A stretch of 64,000 bases of DNA. Origin: Mytilus californianus (lineage: Eukaryota; Mollusca; Bivalvia; Mytilida; Mytilidae). The stretch is taken from contig NW_026262668.1 in NCBI RefSeq assembly GCF_021869535.1, forward strand, positions 63,394,058 to 63,458,057, given 5' to 3'. How positions within the stretch are numbered: the first letter of the stretch is position 1; every line of letters begins with the position of its first letter. The notes under the pieces were generated by a model. That model searched no databases. It was not told where the DNA came from and was given only the letters and a program-made list of their open reading frames with translations. A program made the position numbers and the translations under genes. Shown piece by piece: positions 47,427-58,861 of this stretch.

Positions 47427-50400
47427 TTATGCTTTTGTATCTAATTCCTTTTGTCTGTCAGTATGCATATTCATGTGAACCATTTCCCATTTTTTCATCC
47501 ATGGTCCAGGCATTGTCAAATCAAATTCACTTTCTTCTGCAGGTTCAACCTGTTAATAATTTTGGTCTTTTATTAGATATTACGATATATTAATAAAATG
47601 GGAGTGAACATTTGAATTAGAAAAGGTGAAGAGCTGATGAAACGTCAGTAGGTATGTTTTTAAAATATTTTACTCATGTATCAACTGCTACAAATATTTA
47701 TTTCCTAATAAAGGACAAACGAAAAAACATCTATTCTTTCACAAGGCTCGACCATTTGCATCACATCTAAGACATGTGTCTTATCATTGATTTTTTAAAA
47801 GTAATTGTTTTCTTTATTAATTGTGTTCTTATACATACAAATTTTATAATATTCAGGACAGACTATTTAATTTAACAACCTTTAGACAGATACTTTCTAC
47901 AATTTCATAATATGCTAGAATATCTATTTATACACTGCCAACTATCTGAAAAAAATTATCATGCTGTTGCCTTAGTTACCTGAAAATAAATTCGCGAAAA
48001 GCTAGTAACCAGCTTTAAAAATAAATTCATGTTTTACTTCCAGATTTCAGTATTTTGGGGAGTTGATTATATGCAATAAATGTAATACCAATCAAAACAT
48101 CTTTCTATTTTTCAAAACTTTTTATTCTATGCATTATAGTTTCGATCCACATCTAAAATTGATCAACGTTTGAATTAAATCTTACCAAGGCAACCAAACG
48201 TTGCCTGATTACGGTATAAAACATATACATTTCCGGTAAGGTAAAAAAATATACAAAGACATCATCTTCATTACAACGATCGTCCTCGATGTACCTGAAA
48301 TATTTGCCATTGCACATTAATAACCATTATTGAATAAATCCTTTTCAAGACATTCTGTTTTCAGTGAAAGTATAAATCTTTATTTTTTTTAGTATTATCC
48401 GTCCAATAGTGTATTGTCTCTGACGTGATCACTCACAACTAGGACGGACATATTTTGAAATATTGACTAAAATGTTTTACTTATTATTTTCACTTTTCAA
48501 ATGTTATGGCTCTCAGCATTCCCGTTAAAGGTTAACCCCTAAAGAGATGCGAACACAATGAAATCGATTACGATATTTTATGTACACAGAATATTGCGAC
48601 AAAGAAATTGTCAAGAAAGAACAAACTCGTTCTTGTGTCAGATAGTTTACTCACATCCATAGCTTTACGTTGTTCTTGATGTCGATCAAGTTTATTAAAT
48701 GTCTCCCAGTCAATCTGAAGATTGGGATCCTTTGACGACCGCATCAAAACTCCGTCTTTTAAATTGTAGAATCCAAATGGTTCTGTCGGCCTCTGCCATC
48801 GAAGATCCAAACTCCATCGTATGTCTTTTGAAACATTTGGCAAACTATAATAGCATTATATTTTTAAACTCTTAATTCATGAAAATTAGATTCATGTAGT
48901 AAATAAAAACGTTTCAGTATGAAGCAGGCTAACTCAATTATTTCTAAAAGTAAGGATTGAATTATTCAATTAGTTTAGTTCATGGTAAATTAGAAGACGT
49001 GTTAACGTTCTGTTCTATAGTCCAGAAGCGGGTATAAAGGGGGGCAGGGGGCTCTGGTCCCTTTATGGAGCTACATATATGGTTAATGCATAGACTTTTT
49101 AAATGTCCCACTTATCACTGCTTGCTTTGGGGCCCTGGCCCCCTTTTTCAAAATCCTGGATCTGAAATTAATATACGCAAGGATTATTTATGAGGCCTTA
49201 ATGCCAAGTTATACACCGATTTTCTGTTTTTAAAAAGATTAGAACAGATTCAACTTTATTGTGAAATCCTGATTATTCAATCTAGAAATATTTTGATCAT
49301 GTAATATTCTTTTTTTTCATCAAAATAATGCTTTTTCTCGCCACATTCCCATAACAAAAAAAAAACGATTTGTTTGGTTTTTGTCTGAGTTTACGCAACA
49401 TCACCTTTCGTCAATAGTATGCAAACACTCTTTATATTGAAGTAAAATAAAACATTATCGAATCAACATCATCTTTCTATCGCAGCCCTCAAGTGTATGC
49501 ATAAAAAAGCCCTACACAAATCGAACAGTAATTATCATACCTTCTGTGTGGAATAACATTGTTGAATAGAACCATACCACCAAAAGGCACAGGACATATC
49601 TCTAGATCCTTGTCTATATCAATTTCTATAAATAATAAAAATGATCTTGTAGATGCTGCTTAAATTACAGGTTTGGTTTGTTTGGTACGTTTAATTGCTA
49701 TATGATTATTCGAATTATGCTTTACATGTGCGATGTGATTAACAAATGGAGAATTTGTTTTGGTAAATGTACATTTTCATCTTGAAATATGTCTCTTTTG
49801 AATTTTATAAAAATTAACCCTTTAAGATATATGTATTTGGGCTCTGTATGAAAATTTAGAAAAGAAAAAAAAGCTTGTCATTGAGATAGTCAAATGAAAA
49901 CTGATAGATGGAAAAATGAGACAAACTAAAAATATCGGGAATAATTAAAGTCCACTAAAGTCCAAGGTATACACCAAAAAGCAATACCAATATATGCTAT
50001 ATATAGTCATTTCCCCGTGGAATTATCTTTTCAAATGGTTATCATTGACGCAAAGGGTAATTGACTGGCACAGTACTGTTAGACTTGGTACTGAGTAGAC
50101 GGTACAATTTTGCATGATATAAATATAAGGGTATACGATCGATTCATTGATTGATGTTTACCTAATGTTGTTCAGTGGCAAATACTTTAGGTTAGTTAAG
50201 GACGAGAACAAATGAATAAAATACATTTAATAATAAGGTAAATAAGTTTCCACTTTGAAACACATGAGGAAGACTAACCTTCAAAAATCAAACCCGTATG
50301 ACTGCTTGTGAAGACAGACACACTTATTTTTAGCAAGATATATTGTCATGGGTTTTGTGTGCTGACAGCCTTGTATACGGTTTGTACTGAACTTGCACAA

Positions 50401-53400
50401 TCATCGGACATTGCAGTGCATTTGTGCATCCCTCTTTGATTTGTTCTATTACCTAGTTTATTTTTCATCTCCTCCTCCTCCAACATAACATACCATGTAC
50501 CTCCCCAACAGCATTGATGTTGACCTATTTTACCAGTTTTATGACCTCTTGATGCAATCTGTTAAAATTCATAAAAGGACAAACATTCATAGACTCGTGA
50601 AATATAGAGCTTAAAAAATTGTATAGACACTTAGCTGTCAATTGGTGGAGACTATATGTTGCACTCAATGAGGTATACCCCACGCCTCCCTTTTATTCAT
50701 ATTCTAAACATTTGGCATGAGCTCATTTAGAGCAGATCCTACAACAAATGAGAAAAGTACTGGGCTATTTTTTTTAAAGAAATTTAAAAATAATGAAATG
50801 CCCGAGTTAAAATATTTAAATTTAAAAAAAATTATTACAGATCCTGAGATCTATATCATGAACGAAGACTAACTTTACCTGCAAGCATCCATTTTTTTCA
50901 TTTGCATCTATCAATGGAATCCATGCTGTAGGCTGCATAACTTTGTACGAGTCGTTGTCGAGGTATCCCGCATCTTCAATATAGAATGATACATTAACGT
51001 TCCAATACTTCTACTATCCATCTGTAAACTTTGCGCTTGTTTACTATATAATAGAACTATTTCCATTCTGATCATAAAGGTTGATTCATTTTTACAAGTG
51101 ACTAGCATTTTATCTACATTTAGTTTTGTCGGATTTCTTTTATTTTTTTCTGTGGGGTTAATGCCGACAGTTGACGAAATATACATATTATACATATATA
51201 TTATCAGTAATGCAATCGAATTTTGTTAAAACCACCTAGTCTTACCTTACTTTTATAAAGTGATACTGTTATATTTCCTTAAAAAAAAAAAACCTATGAA
51301 AACAGTTTTAACATTATAAGTTGAGACTTTGTAAAATGAAATTTATTATCTAATTCACATAGGACCCGATGTGAACACAAATGACAAAATTGTTTTCAAC
51401 AGTTTAGTTCTTGCCCTTGGATTATACTATTACATGTATCATCCATAATTATACATGCATGTATATACAAATGCAAATATACTTAATATCATTGTAGTAT
51501 TGCACACATGTATAAAAAAAAAATTTTCAGCACATAAGCATTTCAGACAGTCAATCATTCTGCATGCATGTGCAAAGGAAATCTTTTATGGAATGTACGT
51601 GATTGATTGATTGATTGTTGGTTGCTTAACGTCCAGTGGCAAATATTTCATGCATATTCAGGACGAGAACAAGTTAACAATAAATACAATAGGTAGGTTC
51701 TGTAATAGGGGCTTCCGGGATTAAGGTCGGAGAAATTTAGACTGCCACGGGTAATGAGGGTATATTGGATAGGGACAGAAATTCAGCCTTGCAACATGTC
51801 ACCTACGGACCCCTCAAAGAGTTGTTGCAAGGGTTCTTAACGTGCAAAGAGCGTGGCACTCTCTTTACACGAGGCATCGGATTTAACGTCCCCATTCTGA
51901 CCGGACGTGGCTGCAAATTTGTACATCCCGCACAGCCAAACGGACGCCCCACTTTAGCACGGGTTTTACTGCCGGTCGGAGGAAGACCAATGGTGACCAT
52001 ACTTCTATTCCCCAGTCACCCTTGGTGGGGGGGGGGGGGGGGAGGGGATTGGGAATGTACGTGTGAATACACCGTAAATACCTTGGTGCCATGGAACTAT
52101 AGTGGCTTCATTTTTAGGTACTTTGGAGCGTAGATTCCACACTGGATGGCCTACAATATCTGGACCAATAAGTTGTTCTACTACATTTAACAAACGTTCA
52201 TTTGACCATAACTGTTGAAATGCCTGCAATTCAATTTAATGCATTTTATTTCACTCGAACAAAATATTAATATATGCAGATGCCAACTAAGAACTGGTGC
52301 TGTTAATCACAAGCGCTTAGCGCATGGAGCCCCTTTTTTTGGTGTTTAAGATTCTTTATTTTAAAAAATCAACGTAATATTTAAACGTATTTACCATATT
52401 TTAGGTGATCTTGCTCTCATCCATACAATCATTGATTACTTTAACTGTAGTTATAAGAATTTGTATAGGTTATATGTGGTATATGCATGGCCTTTTCAAC
52501 TGAATCAATGCTTTTTTTTATTTATACTTTTCCAATTTTAATAACACAATAACCGCGTCATGGCCAAATAACTTATATTATAAGAAGAGTTTTCAAGGGA
52601 TGAATAAATCTACGATATTTTTTTCCAATATAAACATGATTATAGATTTTAGTTCTCATTTTACTTTTAATTAAGAAATATATCTCATTGTCTCAAAGGC
52701 CGATTATTGCCTAAGCAACATTATAAGTTCCAACAAAGAATGTTGACTATACAATTATTCTAATTCATACTAAGAGTAATTATAATCCCTTATTGTACCT
52801 TTGGCATATAACCTTGTTTCAGTATTAGAATTGTTGATCCTGGAAATTCTGCCTCTAACTTTGTTAATCTTTCGTAAAGTCCATATTCTTTAAATAAGCC
52901 TGAAATATTACATTCACACCTACTTTTACAAAGTTGAATAAAATTCTCTAATATATAAAACATTGCATGTAGAAATGAATTGTAGTCCATGAAAAATACA
53001 CAATAACGATATTTTAAACCTAATATAAACGTGGGTGGCTCTCTGTAATGTCAAATGACTTGCTGTCCAAGACTATCGACTAACACAAATAACTACTGGT
53101 TAAAATATTAGTAGTTGCCTCTTTTATCAAAAGTATACATGGTATGTTAATTCTGCTATGCCTAAAAGAATATTTCATCTTCCCTTCGTTATTTATTTTC
53201 ATGTTTGTCTTGCTGTAGATCTAATTGTAGACATCTTGACATCCCCTTATTCACCTCACTCTGACTTCATGATAGACAGTTCAGTAATCATCATTTATGA
53301 CTACTCTATTATTGGCCTTAACATTTCTAACACTACTCATACAATAAGGCTTCCTTTACAATATCAAAATTCAATTGGGAAATACGATAGTCATTGCAGG

Positions 53401-56400
53401 CCTAGTCTTCTCCAGTTTGGACTCTACATTTATTTTTTAGCTAAGTTAAAGTGTTTTCAATTGCTCTGCATTTACGTCTGCTCGGTAATCATCACTTGAT
53501 TCAATAGTATACATCATTTTGTTTAAGATAGACGTTGCGCACGATGTTGGTACGAATTCCATTTTGCTATAGATTAGCATGAAAATAAATACGTAAGACT
53601 GGTCAGTTCGATAAAAATATAGTGATTTCTGGTTGAATTTATTACATAAGACTTGAAAATTGAGAAAAAAAGGAACCGAAATTTTAAATATCAAGAATTA
53701 TAACACCTAATTATCACATTTTTACGCAAAAACGTAATGTCCAACGTAACATTTTGTGTGCAAAAGATCGGAGTTCCGTTTCTTTTCTACGGTATTTTTT
53801 TCTGATCATCGTAAAACTTCACAGTCAAAGTTTAAGTTCACAAGAGTATTGCTATTGTTATTGTTAATTGCTTGTTAAAGCAAAATCAATATCACTGAAA
53901 CCGTAGACCGGAAAATGTTATTTTTTGAAAACGGTCTGAAAAATGTCCAAGCATATGCAAGGTAAGCATATATCGGGTTTGCGCATCTATACCGTGTAAT
54001 TGGAAAAGCTGAGAGGAAAAATATTCATGATATTTTGAAATTTTTTTTATTTTTCTCCTGGTTCATGATATTTTTTTGTCGAAACCATGCGTATAGTTTC
54101 TATTGCAATGACTTCAAAAAGTATAGCCATCTTGTCCCAACGAAAAAAACGCTGTATTTTCTTTACACTTGAGGTTTTTACCGGCTGTATATTAAATAAG
54201 CATAGTTAGATCATAGAAAATAAAACTAGGCGGTAAATTTTTTTTTCTTTTTCTTTTTCAACAATATAGTGTTTAACATTTTTTCGATAGGCAACAAGAT
54301 TTTTAGATTGTTTCAAAAAGTATAGCCGTTTTGTCCCAACGTTCGCAAAACGTAATTGATGTACAGTAATGCTCGGGTTTTCAATTTTATATCATAATTA
54401 TTTGTATCCAGTTTAATTCGAATGAAAATAAAAATATAAGTTATAATATAACCAATGTATGATAAAGGAAAAGTTTAAGTTTAAATTCAAATGTTGACCA
54501 AATGAGATTGATATAAAAAATATCGGGATCTTAGTTTTTTTTTTAGCACATTCATGACATTTGTTTTTTTTCAAGGAACGTTGTCTATCTGCAAGTTTTA
54601 TATCATTAAAATCAAAATGCATAATTTTTTTGTTAATAAAATAAAATAGAGAAAAACCATTGCTGGCAATTATAACAAAACAAAGGATATGCATAATGCC
54701 ACAAAAATACGGAAATGAGAAAAACATGAATCCAAAATGTTTAACTACCTAGAAATGTTGCAACAAAGAAAGCATCGGGAAATGATAAAATATAGAAAGG
54801 AAATGGAAACGGAAAGAAATGCAACAAAAGGAGTATGTATAAACATGCAATAAAAAGGGAAAATAAGTTCAAAATCTAATTTATATTAAAAAGAAATCTG
54901 TATAAATTTGGAAATTAATGTATGATTCATTAATGCGAACTGCTGCCAAAAGTAAAATTATCAATTATCGCCTGGAAAGACTGACAACTATAAATGAATA
55001 TTCATAAAAAAAATAAATATGTGTACGACCACTTTGAGTTTTATTTGTAAAACTATACATTTTCAGACAAACCGAAATCGGTTACCATATTCACAACAGT
55101 AAATTGACCTCATTAATTATAAGCTTGAACGCTTTAGTGAAACGTTCTTTGAAATCGTCGAAATTGCTTCATTATGAGGAACGTCGTGTAACGCTAAGTA
55201 GTACCAACATCGTGCGCAACGTCATAGTAGAAATTGAGAGAACAATGTTGGCCCTTAATTCGGAATTTTCGTAATTTTTGAAAATGTAATATTGTATCTG
55301 TGTACTTCAATAAAATGTTGCTTTAATGTAAACGTACTATACGGACATGACATGAGATTGGTATGATTACCAATGAGACAACTATCTATTAGAGACCAAA
55401 GTACGAGGATGTACACAACTGTTAGTCGATCACAGAATGGGTATAGCCACGGTTGCTATGAAAAGGCCCCGGGATGACAACGTGTGAAAAATTATCAAAA
55501 GAAAGCCTTGCTTATGCTTAAAACAAATATGACAGAAAGTATACACACGAATATCACCGAATAGCAGACTCATGCCTTGGCACTGGCACATAATGAGTGT
55601 GATGAGGTTATATGTGGTTGTTGGTGCTGAACCCTCTACCCTAACATGGAACAGTAGCGTAACAGCACATGACCGTTTGTTTCCTTTATACCGAGATATG
55701 ATATAGAATACCAAAAAATAAAAATAATAACAGAGAAAGTATATTTTGTAACTTTTATTCACTAGCAAACACGTTTTAGGCGACTCGTATTCCCTATTTT
55801 AATCTATCCAAAATTAGCCAAGTATTTAGTCAAATAGGAAAATTTCCCTTCTTACATCATATAAATACTCTCGGTCAAATTTTGATACAATGTCTGGATA
55901 ATTATCTTATTTTTTAACTATAGAACCTTTATTCAGAAGTTTGAAAAATACTATAAATATTAGCATACAAAAATATATTGTACAGCGATATATAAAAAAA
56001 AAAAAACGTTAGCCTATCCTGTGACTAAACATTCACTCACTGACCTTTAATTTTACCAGCCGTGTATAGTTTTTGTGCCACTTCGTCCACCAGTTTTTCT
56101 ATGTCACGTTTACAGGGCTCCAGTTCCTTCGGTTTGAAAAAATTCTCCACAATGATATAACCCTATAGATTAGAATAATATAATGGTTATACCAATCAAT
56201 TATATCAGAATAAAGCCAGTTTAGGGCCGTTTACAACATATCTTTGCCACATACGTTATATAGCTCTTCAACTCTTTCGGTTCTTATACATCATTGGCTC
56301 TCAAATATTCGGTTTTGAGCGTTCCTGATGAAGGTAAATCCAGAAAAACGCTTCGGACGCATGAAATTTATAAAGTGTTATTTTCATTTTTTTCAGCACT

Positions 56401-57857
56401 GGTATGGGTGGACCACCAGTCCCAGAGGGTATCATCAGTCCCAGAGGGTATCATCAGTCCCAGAGGGTACCATCAGTCCCAGATGGTATCATCAACTCAG
56501 TAGTCAATATTCGGTACTGACCTGATTGATTTATAACACACTTTTCTTAAATTGTCCGTTTATAAAGTTTGATCCCTATTCGGATAAAATCATAGAATTG
56601 AAAATTGGTATTTGCTGCTTCTCCGCTAAGCAGGCAAAATCAGAAATCGGAGGAAAGACAGGTAGGCTCATAGTAAGAATTATTGGTCCAGGTAGAATAA
56701 CAAGTTTCTTGTGAACTAATAAAAATCCGACTTAGCGTATCTGTCTTTTACAAAGCAAGGTTCAGATGACATGTTCTCGTCCTGATATAACACGAATAAT
56801 GTTTGCACCTGGACGTTAAACACACATTCATCATCATCATTATTTTTGTCTGTGTTGTGGTTTCGTTGCTGTCTCACTTATGTATACTTCACTTCTTCAA
56901 GGAATATTTTTTGTATCTTGTTTTGTTAATATTCATTGGTTATTTATTTTTCAATTGTTGTTTTAATAGTATAGAATTTATTCACCGGCTAGCCTCACAC
57001 ACTAGTAATTTTTTCGTCTAGTTTTCTGAAAAATCTTTTAGATCTACAGGATTAAAAAAAATATATATTAGCTATCATTATCTAAATCCAATGTTTGTGT
57101 TATTTTGACAAGCTTTTTGGAATTGTTAGCAACATACGTTATGCTATCCTATAGCTATCTTCTAAGCAAATGTACCTTTTTTCTTAATATCACATTAGAT
57201 CCTATAAATTACGGTCAAGCAATATTGGACACGAGAAACAAAGGTGAAACAACTAGATGTCGTTGTTGTACACGTCTAAAAACGCATGTCCTATCTTTTT
57301 ACTGATATAAAACATAGAGCTTTATTTTATATTCATATCCTTATTAACGTTATTGCAATGCATTGCAATAATTCCTGAATACGGAAGGTAACTGTAAATT
57401 AATTGGATTTTCCATTGTTTATCTCTCTTGTGCCATAATTTTCAAAAACAATTTTCAGTTTGCTATTAAAGGGAAGACTTTCTAAAAAAAAACTTATTCA
57501 CCACGATCTCAATAAATTTCTTTTACATGTTAGTTCTTAATTTTTCTTTTTCACTTAAAATTGAGCGACATAAATAGTTCTGAAGTAGTACGTGTTGTAC
57601 AATTATATAAATAACAGTATTTGTCCTACAATTTAACCCCACAGTGGTTTATTAATAAACACATCAGTGACAACTGCGTACTTATAGGTAGAATAATTAA
57701 CATTATGACTGACCTTTTCAAAATACTGTTTGATCATTGATTCCGGTAATTGACCTGGTTTCTTTACCGACGGTTGTTGTGGCATCGCCTCTTTATTGAA
57801 GCATTCTGGATGAGCCTCATTTGTATACCCGGGATACATTTCTGGTTTTACGTCCAT
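47427..57857 (-). CDS. Phytanoyl-CoA dioxygenase (PhyH) family protein
   Basis: Nine coding exons on the minus strand, 5' to 3': 57714-57857, 56045-56162, 52799-52899, 52082-52223, 50879-50973, 50453-50558, 49541-49625, 48655-48844 and 47427-47549. They total 1104 nt, 367 residues, with GT/AG junctions and consistent phases. ATG at 57857 (MDVKPEMYPG), TAA at 47427. Family signatures are GYIIVENFF, VWNLRSKVPKNEATIVPWHQD, TAWIPLIDANEKNGCLQ, CCWGGTWYVMLE, VPFGGMVLFNNVIPHRS and GPWMKKWEMVHMN. The HxD of WHQD (split by an intron) and the His of PHRS form the Fe(II) triad, and an Arg shortly after the distal His is a candidate 2-oxoglutarate anchor. It should be a soluble Fe(II)/2OG hydroxylase or related oxygenase. 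There is no evident signal or transit peptide, and the C-terminus DTKA is not a peroxisomal signal. The substrate is unknown; the assignment is to the family, not to human PHYH. The acceptor of the fifth exon has a weak pyrimidine tract. Confidence 0.9.
51608..52018. repeat. GC-richer dispersed repeat in a PhyH intron
   Basis: Starts GTTGCTTAACGTCCAGTGGC, with relatives at about 50155 (TTCAGTGGCAAATACTTTAG...GACGAGAACAA) and, inverted, at 56772-56818 (GTTCTCGTCCTGATAT...CCTGGACGTTAAAC). The interior (51790-52010) is less AT-rich than its surroundings and gives overlapping open frames on both strands, which I do not believe are genes. A G-run at 52028-52044 ends it just before an exon. Confidence 0.45.
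52900..55348. other. PhyH third-exon upstream intron, left part
   Basis: Intronic AT-rich sequence. The frames at 53158-53499 and 54413-54727 lack recognisable domains and splice context. The phrases AGTATAGCC(A/G)T(C/T)TTGTCCCAACG at 54119 and 54319 are a 200-bp-spaced direct duplication. Confidence 0.4.
55349..55690 (-). repeat. dispersed 3'-tail repeat, family 2 (inverted copy)
   Basis: GGTATGATTACCAATGAGAC at its left end, then GCTATGAAAAGGCCCCGGGA and GTGCTGAACCCTC...GTAACAGCACATGACC. The block order equals that of 19181-19560. The frame at 55430-55768 on the minus strand lies inside it and is not a gene. Confidence 0.6.
56263..56400 (+). repeat. dispersed repeat with hammerhead-like motif, type B
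   Basis: Same repeat as at 46927. The core is at 56319-56360: GCGTTC, CTGATGA, a short GG/CC stem II, GAAA, CTTC, then GGACGC. Stem I pairs over six positions (one wobble). The helix II closing pair would be A-A rather than the usual G-C, so activity is doubtful. It lies in the PhyH second-exon upstream intron, antisense to that gene. Confidence 0.55.
56418..56490 (+). repeat. 19-bp minisatellite, four units
   Basis: The unit CATCAGTCCCAGAGGGTAT repeats in tandem with one or two changes. The overlapping frames at 56294-56525 are produced by it. Confidence 0.75.
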
Positions 57858-58861
57858 TTTGAAGTAATATCAGGATATGGAGTGTGACGGGAATTATATA
57901 TAGCACGCCTAGTAAATTTGTCGATATTAACAATTATACAAATATTAGTTTTATCGATACATGTGTAAAATCATAGATTAAAAAGATAAGAAGATATACT
58001 CGCACAATTCACAGCATTAATGAATAAAAAGAAATATTATACATTATACAAAACACAGAATAGTACACAATATTACGGTTCAATGCATACTGAATATGGA
58101 GCCCTGTTGGGTTCATCAATATAAAGAGTTGTCCGCTTTAAAGCCCAATACTGAAAATGTAAAGCCTAGCGCCGAAGGTTAGTTCTAGCGCTAAGATGTA
58201 AAGTCTAGAACTGAAAATGCAAATTCTCGCACTCCAGCTTAAAAGATTTGTGCTCTAGAAGAAAAAAAGTATTGAAGCAGTTGTAGTTTTATGATACAAA
58301 AGGATTCTCGCTCACCACAAAAGTCATTACAGAATAGGACTATTATCAAATTCTAAACTATAAGAATGGTTTCGCCAGAAATCCGGTACTATCTAAATGT
58401 AGTGTTATCTTATACTTAAATCACAACACATAATATTTATGATTTCAGAATCGTAAGATATAGAAGTCGAAAGGGGATACTCCCTATGCAATATAGTATT
58501 TCCCCCCGTTTTCATCGGTCTTCAGGAATGTTTTCACCGTTTTCTGATACTATTAAAATGTAGTATTGTCAAAAAGTTATTGATTGAAACGCAATAAAAG
58601 ATGCCCCCATTATACTTTTATAATATGACTTTTTTTCAGTGTTTCGAACGCCATTTACGGTCATTAGGAATCTTTCTGTCAAAGATATGACAATCTACTT
58701 CACTTTGAAGTGTAAGATCATGGTAAAAGTTATCAAAATTAAATAGTCCGATTACTTATATTATTTTGTATATGAAAACATACGTTATCTATTGATTTAA
58801 TGCATTCCACTATAGATAAAGTAGAAAGAAAACTAAATGCTAAAGAAAAGGTACTTTCGCA
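57858..58861. other. divergent intergenic region between PhyH gene and secreted-protein gene
   Basis: The two flanking genes are transcribed away from each other from this 1-kb gap, so it may hold both promoters. At 58130-58230 a cluster of short near-repeats around TCTAG and AGCGC/GCGCT occurs (AGCCTAGCGCCGAAGG, TTCTAGCGCTAAG). I found no clear TATA box that can be tied to either start. Confidence 0.4.

Noticed and set aside
47636..47652. CTGATGAAACGTC near 47636 as a hammerhead core
   Set aside because: There is no stem II between the boxes and no pairing partner for stem I.
51765..52133. Overlapping ORFs on both strands in a GC-richer intron segment
   Set aside because: No family resemblance. 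They lie in a dispersed repeat and run through a G-homopolymer.
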